DNA of 64,000 bases, from contig NZ_JADDUE010000002.1 of assembly GCF_016526145.1 (NCBI RefSeq), positions 372,001 to 436,000 of the forward strand, in the 5' to 3' direction. Of this stretch, positions 26,916-34,396 are shown one piece after another; the stretch's first letter is position 1, and each line of letters opens with the position of its first letter. Origin of the DNA: Saccharopolyspora galaxeae. GTDB taxonomy: Bacteria; Actinomycetota; Actinomycetes; Mycobacteriales; Pseudonocardiaceae. Position numbers and translations under genes: made by a program. The notes beneath the pieces are model-generated. The model did not search any database, had not been told where the DNA came from, and saw nothing but the letters and a program-made list of their open reading frames with translations.

Positions 26916-27770
26916 TCATCCCGCCGGCTGCCGCTGAGCCGGGTCCGGCGCCGCTGCGTTCAACTCCACGGCCGCGATCCCGGACCGCGGCGTCGGCGCC
27001 GCCGACCACCGCGACATCGCGCTGCTGTCCCGCACCCGCAGCCGCGACCAGCCGTCGCCGCCGAGCGCGGTGACCGCGCCCAGCACGATCTCGGCCGGTT
27101 CTCCCGGAGACGGGCCGAGATCCAGCGCAACCCGCACCACCGGCGGATGTTCGGAGCAGCCGGTGATCGTCGGCTGCCGCGACAACCTGGCCGCCAGCGC
27201 GCGAGCAGGCCACTCGGCACCCGCGCGGCGCTCGGTGACCACGTCGACCAGCAGTTGCAGCCGGGCCCGCGGCCTGCCGTGCTCGTCCACGTCGTCGATG
27301 CCCGGTTCCGGTGCGGGCGGGGCGGGTTCGTCCGGGTCGTCCGCGAAGGTGTCGACGGCGACGTCGTCGGCACCGGCTCCGTCCTGCAGCACCGGCCCGG
27401 CGGCCCACGCCTCCAGCAGCAGTCGTTCCCCGCCCGGAACCAGCTCGCCGACCAGTTCCGGATCGTCGATCACGGCCCACGCCGCAGGCGGCTCGCACGC
27501 CACCCGTTGGCCGCTGTAGAGCGAACCGAGCTCGCGCAGGAAGGTGCGCACCGCGCGGGCAAGCGCGGCCGGACCGGTGTGCGTCGAGTCCGCGGGCCTG
27601 CTGATCGTTACCGACCAGCAGCCCGGTTCCTCGTCGGAGCAGTCGCCGGACTCCACGATCCGGCCGCCGACGCGCTGCAGCAGCGGCAGGCACGCCTCGC
27701 GGGCGCGACCGTCGTCCTCGGCACCGAGCACGACGGTGATGAGCAGTTCCAGGCCGGTGTTCTCAGTCAT
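26916..27770 (-). CDS. Unknown protein with apparent internal duplication, first gene of the EccC-like operon
   Basis: A 284-residue acidic protein. The N-terminal half (LELLITVVLGAEDDGRAREA, with WSVTISRP) and C-terminal half (ARLQLLVDVVTERRAGAEWP, with VVRVALDLG) look like two copies of one alpha/beta domain joined by a Pro/Asp-rich linker (DDPDEPAPPAPEPGIDDVDE). No signal peptide or membrane segment. ATG 27770 is the chosen start; ribosome-binding-site support is weak and longer in-frame starts reach 27800. It is located 165 nt upstream of the small helical pair on the same strand. Confidence 0.6.
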   Translation of the reverse strand: MTENTGLELLITVVLGAEDDGRAREACLPLLQRVGGRIVESGDCSDEEPGCWSVTISRPADSTHTGPAALARAVRTFLRELGSLYSGQRVACEPPAAWAVIDDPELVGELVPGGERLLLEAWAAGPVLQDGAGADDVAVDTFADDPDEPAPPAPEPGIDDVDEHGRPRARLQLLVDVVTERRAGAEWPARALAARLSRQPTITGCSEHPPVVRVALDLGPSPGEPAEIVLGAVTALGGDGWSRLRVRDSSAMSRWSAAPTPRSGIAAVELNAAAPDPAQRQPAG

Positions 27771-27904
27771 CGCGCGGAGATTGTCCCGCATCCTTCGCAA
27801 CCCGGCGAAGGGTTGATCAGGTGAACTCCCGGCGACCGGTGGCGGCGCTGCGAACGAGCGATGGCCCGCCCCGTTCGGGTGCGGGCCATCGGTGTCGATG
27901 CGGG

Positions 27905-29011
27905 TCAGGAGCGGGGAGTGCCGCCACCGCTGCGCTGGCCACCGGTGCCGCTCTGGCCGCCGGAACCGCTCTGGCCGCCGGTGCCGGAGCCGCCGGTCTC
28001 GGTCCGGCCGGAGCTGCCGCGTCCGTCGGAGCGCTCGTGGTGCCTGCCGCTCTGGTCCTGCACGTCGAAGCGCTCCATCCGCACCTCGTCCTGCACGGTC
28101 CGTTCCTCGGTGACCGTCTCGGTGCGCAGCCGGATCCGCTCCACCGGAACGGATTCCTTGCTCACCGTCGGCCGGTCCTCGTGCAGCACGACCTCCTGCT
28201 CCTCCTCGCCCATCCGGGCCGAGGACATCGAACCGCGCTCGGACTCGCTGATCGGCTCGCGCTCGATGCGGACCTCTTCGTGGCTGACCGGCACGGTCAC
28301 CGACTGCTGCTCGGTGACGACGTACTTGCGCACCCGCACCCGGCCGGATTCCGCCTGCTCGGTGTTGATCCGCAGCCGTTCCTCGCAGCGGGTCATCGAC
28401 TTCATGCCCGCGCTGTCCCCGCGAGCCGTGCTCTCGCCCGCGGTGCGTTGCGCCGTGGCGCCCGACTGGCGGGTTCCGGACATCGAGCCGGTCTCGGTCG
28501 CGCCCGTGGTGGTCGACGCCGTGCCCGCAGCGGAGGTCGACGCGGTCCCGGTTTCGGAACCGGTGGCGCTCGAACGGGTCTCCTGCTCGGTGGTACGGCT
28601 CCCGGAAGCCGCGGTCGCGGTTCCCGCGGCAGCACCCTCGGTGCCGCCGGTGCTCTGCTGCCGCGGCACGTCCCGCTGCTGCGGCGAGGTCGAACCGGGC
28701 TGCATCCCGTAGTAGGTGTAGAGGTCGCGGCCCTCGTTGTCGGAGAGGTGGCCGTGTTCCACGTCGACGCGCGGGGCGTCGCGCACCTTCTCCTTGGACA
28801 CCCCCACGTTGATGCCCCGGTCACTTCGTTCCGCGCCGGTCAGCGGCACGAAGCTCTCCTTCGTGCCGAACATCCCGGTGCGCACGGTGACCCACTCCGG
28901 CTGGTGGCTGCTGTCGTCGACGTAGACGTTGCCGACCCGGCCGATGCGTTCGCCGCCGGTGTCGTACACGTCGCTGCCGATCAAGTCCTGCGCACGCTTC
29001 ACGTCCTTCAT
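27905..29011 (-). CDS. PRC-barrel and DUF2382 domain stress protein
   Basis: A 368-residue protein. The N-terminal PRC-barrel (1 to about 75) reads DLIGSDVYDTGGERIGRVGN and WVTVRTGMFGTKESFVPL. A low-complexity Ser/Thr/Gly/Ala linker (about 110-200) follows, then DUF2382 (about 205-320) with RLRINTEQAESGRVRVRKYV, EEEQEVVLHEDRPTVSKESV and ERIRLRTETVTEERTV. The C-terminal tail is Gly/Ser-repetitive (GGSGTGGQSGSGGQSGTGGQ). Such proteins are often general-stress proteins in actinobacteria. The start is ATG 29011 with GAGGCGG upstream. Its long disordered linker is notable. Confidence 0.88.
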   Translation of the reverse strand: MKDVKRAQDLIGSDVYDTGGERIGRVGNVYVDDSSHQPEWVTVRTGMFGTKESFVPLTGAERSDRGINVGVSKEKVRDAPRVDVEHGHLSDNEGRDLYTYYGMQPGSTSPQQRDVPRQQSTGGTEGAAAGTATAASGSRTTEQETRSSATGSETGTASTSAAGTASTTTGATETGSMSGTRQSGATAQRTAGESTARGDSAGMKSMTRCEERLRINTEQAESGRVRVRKYVVTEQQSVTVPVSHEEVRIEREPISESERGSMSSARMGEEEQEVVLHEDRPTVSKESVPVERIRLRTETVTEERTVQDEVRMERFDVQDQSGRHHERSDGRGSSGRTETGGSGTGGQSGSGGQSGTGGQRSGGGTPRS

Positions 29012-29256
29012 GACTACCGCCTCACTCGTCGCTGCCGGAGCAGCTCGGGATCGTCCGAAGGCCGCCGGAAAAGCAGCCCGCTCCGGGGGCCGGTCGCCGA
29101 CGCTTCCAACGCTGCGCTCCGAAACAGCAGGTCGCAACCGGTCGGGCGGCGACGTCGACCCGTGTGAGTGATAGTCGAACTGCGCGATCGAGTCGAAGTG
29201 ATCGAGGGTGCGCAGTCAGCACTACGAACGAGTAATAGCAGCAGACCGTTCGGGTT

Positions 29257-30060
29257 TCACGTGTTGAGCTCGCGCCCGACGAAGGTCAGCACTTCCTCGA
29301 CCACCTCGGCCTTGTTCGTCTCGTTGAACAGCTCGTGCCGCGCGCCGGGGTAGATGTGCTCGTGGAATTCGGTGCCGCGCACCCGGTCGATGCCGGTCCG
29401 GGTGTCCGCTTCCGGAACCAGTTCGTCGTCCGCGCCGTGCAGCCACAGCGTCGGAATCCGCAACGCCGGGCCATCGTTGATCTCGGTGAGGCAGCGGTCG
29501 ACCATCGTCAACGTCGTGTGCTTGAACGGGCCGTGCCACACCCGAGGGTCCTCGGTGTACTCGCGGCCGACCTCCGGGTCGCGGGACAACGTCGCCGGGT
29601 CGATGCGGGTCTGCGGGATCTCGTCGCACTCCAGCAGATCCAGCACGTGCCAGGTGCCCAGCACCGGCGCGGAGAGCACCAGGGCGGCCAGCGCGTCCGG
29701 GTGCTTCTGCGCGAAGCGCACCGCGAACATGCCGCCCAGCGAATGCCCGATCAGCACCACCGGCAGGTCCGGGTGCCGCACGAGGACGTCTCGGCGCACC
29801 GCGTCGAGGTCCGCGATGACCTGATCGGCGTCGGGAACCGCCGCCCACTCGCCGGGCGACTCGCCGTGGCCGACGTGGTCCTCGGCCACCACCAGCGCGC
29901 GGTTGCCGACCAGCTGCTCGGCCAGCCACTGGTAGCGGCCCGAGTGCTCGCCGTAGCCGTGCGCGAGCAAGGCGATCCAGCCGGGCGAGCGCCCGGACCA
30001 CTCGCGCACCACGCGCTCGCCGCCGGAACCCGACACCCGTCGCTGCGAAGGCTCGATCAT
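29257..30060 (-). CDS. Alpha/beta hydrolase, monoacylglycerol lipase/lysophospholipase type
   Basis: A 267-residue cytoplasmic hydrolase. HGYGEHSGRY near residue 34 is the oxyanion-region motif of the MGL family. The nucleophile Ser is in GHSLGG (about 104-109), the acid Asp is likely in LHGADDELVP, and the catalytic His in PGARHELFNE. This is the pattern of Serine aminopeptidase S33/monoacylglycerol lipases. It likely hydrolyses monoglycerides or lysophospholipids. It stands alone between the PRC-barrel gene and a lipoprotein gene, all on the minus strand. Confidence 0.9.
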   Translation of the reverse strand: MIEPSQRRVSGSGGERVVREWSGRSPGWIALLAHGYGEHSGRYQWLAEQLVGNRALVVAEDHVGHGESPGEWAAVPDADQVIADLDAVRRDVLVRHPDLPVVLIGHSLGGMFAVRFAQKHPDALAALVLSAPVLGTWHVLDLLECDEIPQTRIDPATLSRDPEVGREYTEDPRVWHGPFKHTTLTMVDRCLTEINDGPALRIPTLWLHGADDELVPEADTRTGIDRVRGTEFHEHIYPGARHELFNETNKAEVVEEVLTFVGRELNT

Positions 30061-30261
30061 GCCCTCACCTCAGCACACCGTTGCTTTCCCGGCCAGCACC
30101 CGAGCCGCTCGCGTGTGGGCGCGCGGCGGAACCCGGTCGGTTCCGCCGCGCGCCCCGGTGCACGACGTCGACTCGATCTGCGCCGGTGTGGCGGAAGCGG
30201 CTGATGCGACTTGAAAAGCCGGCACCGGAGCAGGTTCCGCGACGGGCAACCCGGATCCCGA

Positions 30262-30945
30262 TCAGGCGTGGTAAGCGCTGCCGTCGATCGAGCCGAAGCC
30301 GCACACCGGGCCGAACTGCCAGCTCACCGTGAGCGGGTCGGTCTCGTCCGGCGGGATCACCTGCGCGCTGGCCGGGCGCGGCTGGCAGGGGCCATCGGTC
30401 GGCTCGCCCTGGTGCGGCACGGCCGTCCAGTGCAAGGTCGCGCTGGCCGAATCGCCCGGTGCTAGCCGGACCACCTCCGGGCCGGGGCTCGGCGTCCGCT
30501 CGACGTCCGTCGGCAACGGGTCGCCGTTCTCGTCGATCAGCTGCATCCCGCCGTAGCCGTACAGCGTGCACGCTTCGCCGCTGGTGTTGGTCAGCACCAG
30601 CTCGGCGTAGCGCTGGCCGGCACCCGGCTCACCGCGCTGCACGTTGCCGGACAGCATCGAGGTGTGGCAGCGCTCCACCTGGGAGGGCTGCGCCTGCTCG
30701 CGCGCCGGTTCCGTGGCCGGTTCAGCGGTCGGCTCCGCGCTGCTTTCCGCAGCCGGGGACGGCCTCGACGCCGGTTCCGGAGCCGGTGCGGGCGCCGGGG
30801 AGCTCGGCGTGACCGCGTTGCCTGCCGCGTTCGGCAGCTCGGCCTGGTTCGCGATCGTGCCGCAGCCGCCGAGCAGCGCTGCGGTCAGCACCGCCGCTCC
30901 GGCAGGTCCGAGTCGGTTCAGCTTGCCCATGCGTTGCGGGGTCAC
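30262..30945 (-). CDS. DUF4232 lipoprotein
   Basis: A 227-residue lipoprotein. The hydrophobic signal PAGAAVLTAALLGGC ends in lipobox LGGC. A Pro/Ala/Glu-rich linker (PAPAPAPEPASRPSPAAESS) of about 60 residues precedes the DUF4232 domain (about 90-227) with AELVLTNTSGEACTLYGYGG, GDSASATLHW and a late CGF. DUF4232 proteins are cell-surface beta-sandwich lipoproteins of unknown role. GTG 30945 was preferred because GGAGG lies 8 nt upstream; the longer start at 30954 would include part of that site. Confidence 0.85.
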   Translation of the reverse strand: MTPQRMGKLNRLGPAGAAVLTAALLGGCGTIANQAELPNAAGNAVTPSSPAPAPAPEPASRPSPAAESSAEPTAEPATEPAREQAQPSQVERCHTSMLSGNVQRGEPGAGQRYAELVLTNTSGEACTLYGYGGMQLIDENGDPLPTDVERTPSPGPEVVRLAPGDSASATLHWTAVPHQGEPTDGPCQPRPASAQVIPPDETDPLTVSWQFGPVCGFGSIDGSAYHA

Positions 30946-31400
30946 GGTGACCACCTCCGTCGGCCGCCTCGTGCGGCGGGTTTTCGATTACCGGTCCGCT
31001 GATATGAGGACGTATGGCGCCGTGGGCGGTTGCACGTCTGGCGCCCGATCCGCCCGAGTTCCCCCGGATGGCGGGCAGTGCTGCCGGGTCAACCCTCCCG
31101 CTGCCCGCGGCACGTCGCGACCTGCCGGACCGCTGCGAACAGGTCGCCGGGGAGGACCGCGGCCGTGCACTGCCGCAACAGGCCCGTTCGGGTTGCCACC
31201 TTGACCTGAACGGCGGAACTGCATGATCGTCGACCTCCGATACTTTGAGTTGCGCCCGGTGTGCGGCGGGCGAACCGTTCCGGCGGTTTCCCGGGAAATG
31301 CCGCCCCCGGGGCGTGCACAGAACGCAGAACCGAACGCAATCGCCGTGGCGCGGGCGCGTGGCGCGCGCCGCCGGAATTCGGCGCAGTGAGGGGGTCGGC
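30946..31400. other. Divergent intergenic region between lipoprotein and lysozyme (455 nt)
   Basis: No recognisable gene. It must contain promoters for the minus-strand lipoprotein and the plus-strand GH25 gene. A locally AT-richer patch around 31210-31255 (GATACTTTGAG) could hold a -10 box (TACTTT) for the lysozyme, without a convincing -35. Confidence 0.3.
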
Positions 31401-32201
31401 ATGGCAGGTCACATTCCGGGAATCGATGTTTCGAAGCATCAGGGGGAACCGGACTGGGCAGCGGTTCGCGGCGCCGGATACGCCTTCGCCTACATCAAAG
31501 CCACCGAAGGCATCGGGTACGTGAGCCCGACGCTGGACGCGCAGCTCGGCGGGGCGCGCGGGGCGGGCTTGGTCACCGGGCTGTACCACTACGCACGACC
31601 GGACACCAACGCACCGGAGGCCGAGGCGGCCGACTTCGCGGGGCAGCTGGCGCGGACCAACTCCAGCGCGGGCGGGAACCTGCCCCCGTGCCTGGACATG
31701 GAGACCGAAGGCGGCGACCTCGCCGCTTGGACCAAGGGGTTCATCGCCGCGCTGCGCGGGCACACCGGACGCAACGAGGTCGTCGTGTACGCATCGTCGA
31801 GCTGGTTGTCCGGGAAGCTCGCCACCGACTCGTGGGTCGACCCCGGAGTGTCCCTCTGGGTGGCGCACTACGGGCGTCCACCGGGGGAGCCGGGCTACCT
31901 CACCGACCGGGTCGCGATCCACCAGCACGCTGACGACGGCCAGGTTCCCGGCATCGGCGGGGCGACCGACCTGAACGTTTCGCTGGTGGACCTGCAGGTC
32001 CTGACGGGTGGAACCGGACCGGCGCCCGCGCCGCAACCGGCTCCGCAGCCCGCGCCGGACACCTACGTGGTGCAGCCGGGCGACACGCTTTCCGACATCG
32101 GGAACAAGGTGGGCGTGCCGTGGCAGACGGTCGCGCAGGCCAACGGCATCACCGACCCGAACCTGATCTACGTGGGGCAAGTGCTGCGCATCCCGCGGTG
32201 A
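31401..32201 (+). CDS. GH25 lysozyme with C-terminal LysM, no signal peptide
   Basis: A 266-residue muramidase. The GH25 domain (1 to about 203) has the catalytic-site motifs GIDVSKHQG (Asp9), CLDMETEG (Asp99, Glu101) and GGATDLNV (Asp190). A short Pro/Ala/Gln linker (PAPAPQPAPQPAPD) leads to one LysM (222-264): YVVQPGDTLSDIGNKVGVPW, then LIYVGQVLRIPR. It cleaves the MurNAc-GlcNAc bond of peptidoglycan. GAGGGGG lies 5 nt before the ATG, and the protein begins directly with the catalytic domain. With no Sec or Tat signal it must be released by lysis, by a holin-like route or by leaderless export. Confidence 0.93.
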   Translation: MAGHIPGIDVSKHQGEPDWAAVRGAGYAFAYIKATEGIGYVSPTLDAQLGGARGAGLVTGLYHYARPDTNAPEAEAADFAGQLARTNSSAGGNLPPCLDMETEGGDLAAWTKGFIAALRGHTGRNEVVVYASSSWLSGKLATDSWVDPGVSLWVAHYGRPPGEPGYLTDRVAIHQHADDGQVPGIGGATDLNVSLVDLQVLTGGTGPAPAPQPAPQPAPDTYVVQPGDTLSDIGNKVGVPWQTVAQANGITDPNLIYVGQVLRIPR

Positions 32202-32535
32202 GCCACTGCGGAGTTGCACTTCGACCGGCAGCGGGCGTCGAGAAGTCCGCTGCACCGGTTCCGGTCGGCGTGCGGGCAGCACGGCGGGCCCGCACGACCG
32301 GCCGCAGCCCGTCGGGGGAGCGGGCGCCGAAACGGTTCGACATGTCGGTCCGATCACCATTTCGACGATCGAAGTTGTTGATCTTGATTGTGCGTGCCGG
32401 GTCGAGCGGGACGTCGTCGTCCCTGCAAATGGCGGGTTCCCGGCGCGGCGGATCAGCTCTGCGTAGCTGAGGGAAACTCCCGGGTTGATGTGTTGCTGAC
32501 AAAGGCCCCGGAGGGGTTGTTCTAGAGTCGGGCAC
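32202..32535. other. Intergenic region after the lysozyme (334 nt)
   Basis: No gene recognised. It contains a locally AT-rich patch (about 32340-32400) with a TTCGA-CGA-TCGAA inverted repeat. Near its end, CTGACA (about 32496) and TAGAGT (about 32523) resemble -35/-10 hexamers but are spaced 21 nt apart, longer than normal. They lie just ahead of the doubtful frame at 32536. Confidence 0.3.
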
Positions 32536-33225
32536 ATGGATCCGGCGGACGGTAATGGGCGTGCGGGGTGCGCGAGGCATACCCCGTCCCGGCTCGCGTC
32601 CGCTTATTCGGAGGCCGTCGCCGAGCCACCGCGAACCGACTTGCACGCGTCGCACTCGGCCGATCACGTGGCGCATTCCCGTGAAGCGAGCGCTGTTCGG
32701 TTCGCAGCGGCCGACCCGGCTTCGCCGACGCCTTTCCCGCGCAGGGCGCGAATATTCGTCGAATGTTCGCCCGCGCGTTCTGGACGGACTGCGTCCGCTT
32801 TCGGTCAAGTGGGCGCAGCTGCGGAATTCACCGTCGCGGCCGCGGCCACGGAAGGTGTTCGGCCGGATGCGTACCCAGGTGCGCGCGGATTCCGGAACCA
32901 CGCGGGCTTGCGGTGTTCCGGGTGTTGGCCGGGCGAAGCGCGCCGCTCGACGCGGTGTTGTGGTCCGCGGCCGGAACCGGATGGATCGCTGGAAACGCCG
33001 CGCGCGCAGGTGCGCCTGCAGCACTATGGGGCGCGAAGGCGCGGGGACTATTGGGGCGCGATGGCGCGGGACTATTGGGGCGCGAAGGCGCGGGACTATT
33101 GGGCGCGATGGCACGGGCCGCGGCCGACCGCGCCGAGGGAGCTGCACGGGGCGGCCGGGCGATCGGGCTCAGGGAAATTGAGGGTGCACCCCGATGTGGG
33201 GCGTATCCGCGATGCGCGAGATTGA
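32536..33225 (+). CDS. Doubtful ORF, 229 codons, with internal 8-residue repeat
   Basis: An open frame from ATG 32536 that follows a possible promoter. It lacks recognisable domains, a signal peptide or a ribosome binding site, and its third-codon positions are clearly less GC-biased than in neighbouring genes. In this frame the 24-bp repeat reads as DYWGAMAR/DYWGAKAR units. At least two other frames are open over the same interval, so coding status is unproven. It may be a degraded gene or a non-coding transcript. Confidence 0.22.
   Translation: MDPADGNGRAGCARHTPSRLASAYSEAVAEPPRTDLHASHSADHVAHSREASAVRFAAADPASPTPFPRRARIFVECSPARSGRTASAFGQVGAAAEFTVAAAATEGVRPDAYPGARGFRNHAGLRCSGCWPGEARRSTRCCGPRPEPDGSLETPRAQVRLQHYGARRRGDYWGAMARDYWGAKARDYWARWHGPRPTAPRELHGAAGRSGSGKLRVHPDVGRIRDARD
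33023..33118 (+). repeat. Tandem 24-bp repeat, four copies
   Basis: Four head-to-tail 24-nt units beginning ACTAT at 33023, 33047, 33071 and 33095 follow the pattern ACTATTGGGGCGCGA-A/T-GGCGCGGG. Units 2 and 3 are nearly identical; 1 and 4 are diverged. The period is a multiple of three, so any frame across it would encode 8-residue repeats. The repeats are contiguous without spacers, so this is not a CRISPR. Confidence 0.9.
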
Positions 33226-33454
33226 GCGGTGTGGACGAACAGCACAAGCTGCCAGTGACGGGTCGGCGCGACCTTGCGGGCGAAGCTGTCGAGGAACGGC
33301 TCGAAGCCGGAGACGACGGTGCTGCGCAGGACGCAGCCCGGCCCGTGCGGTTGTCGCAGGCGTTCCGGACGAGCGCTGACGGCCGTCCGCACTCGGCGTC
33401 CTCCTGTCGTCCGAAACCAACGGCCGTCGTTGGTTTCATGGGACGTGGTGCGCC

Positions 33455-34396
33455 ATGACCGCGTTCGCGGTGGGACTGGTCGTCATCGCCGCCTGCGCAC
33501 AGGCGGTCGGTGCGCGGGTGCAGCACACAGCGGTGCACGCCACGATCGGTGACGGCGGGCTGAAGGTGCGCAGCCAGCTGCAGTTGCTGCGCAACCCGCG
33601 CTGGCTGCTCGGATTGTTCGCGCTGGGTTTCGGTGCGCTGCTGCACGCGGTCGCGCTCGGGTTGGCCCCGCTGAGCGTCGTGCAGCCGGTGGGGGTCCTG
33701 GCGTTGCCGATCACCGTGCTGCTCAACGCCAGGCAACAGGGCATGGCGATCCGGAACTTGAACATCAACGCCGTGCTGGCGGTGTGCGGCGCCACTGGTG
33801 GGGTCGCCGCGTTCGTCGTGCTCGCCGCGGGCAGCGCGACCGCCACGCCGGTGCTGCGCGACGACCAGATAACGGCCACTCAGCTCGTCGGCGCGGCCGT
33901 GGTGTTGCTGGGCGTGCTCGGGTTGTTCACCCGATCCAAGGTGCGCTGCATGGCTTACGCGGCCGGTTGCGCGGTCGCCTACGGGCTGGTGTCGCTGCTG
34001 GTGCGCGCGGTCGCGCAGCAGATCGGCAGCACCCCGCTGCTGCAGATCAATCCGGCACCGTTGCTGGTGATCGTCGTCGCGATGCTCGTGGGCGGCTGGC
34101 TGCTGCAGCACGGTTACGCGAGTGGTCCCCCCGATCTGGTCGTGGCCTGCCTGACGGTCATCGACCCGCTGATCGCGGTGAGCCTGGGCATCGGGCTGCT
34201 CGGCGAAGCCGACAAGGTCGGCAGCGCCACCGCGGTCGGCGAAGTGCTTTGCGGACTCGTCGCCTGCGCCGGGGTTTTCGCACTCGCGCGGTTCCACCCC
34301 GAAACCGAACAGCGGCGAGTGCAATCGACTGACGTCGACGCCGGTGGTGCCGCCATCGCGTCGCGTTCCGATCGTTCTGACGGGAGAGTGACTTGA
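33455..34396 (+). CDS. DMT-type (EamA/NIPA-like) multi-pass membrane transporter
   Basis: A 313-residue protein with about nine hydrophobic helices (for example WLLGLFALGFGALLHAVALG, VVQPVGVLALPITVLLN and LLVIVVAMLVGGWLL). A topology of paired EamA-like repeats with a conserved Pro-rich helix (LAPLSVVQPVG), seen in DMT exporters and bacterial NIPA-like proteins, fits best. Substrate unknown. The C-terminus is hydrophilic (about 40 residues). The stop overlaps the TTG start of the following glycosyltransferase (TTGA), so the two are coupled; it could move a lipid or sugar intermediate for that cluster. Confidence 0.8.
   Translation: MTAFAVGLVVIAACAQAVGARVQHTAVHATIGDGGLKVRSQLQLLRNPRWLLGLFALGFGALLHAVALGLAPLSVVQPVGVLALPITVLLNARQQGMAIRNLNINAVLAVCGATGGVAAFVVLAAGSATATPVLRDDQITATQLVGAAVVLLGVLGLFTRSKVRCMAYAAGCAVAYGLVSLLVRAVAQQIGSTPLLQINPAPLLVIVVAMLVGGWLLQHGYASGPPDLVVACLTVIDPLIAVSLGIGLLGEADKVGSATAVGEVLCGLVACAGVFALARFHPETEQRRVQSTDVDAGGAAIASRSDRSDGRVT

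Noticed and set aside
31401-32201. Prophage origin of the GH25 lysozyme
   Set aside because: No capsid, tail, integrase or holin genes are seen around it.
33023-33118. CRISPR-like array
   Set aside because: The 24-bp units are contiguous with no spacers and no cas genes are nearby; it is a simple tandem repeat.
32149-33147. Minus-strand 332-codon frame with SPAPSRPN repeats
   Set aside because: Extreme Arg/Pro content arises from reading the 24-bp repeat and GC-rich DNA in antisense; no start signals or domains.
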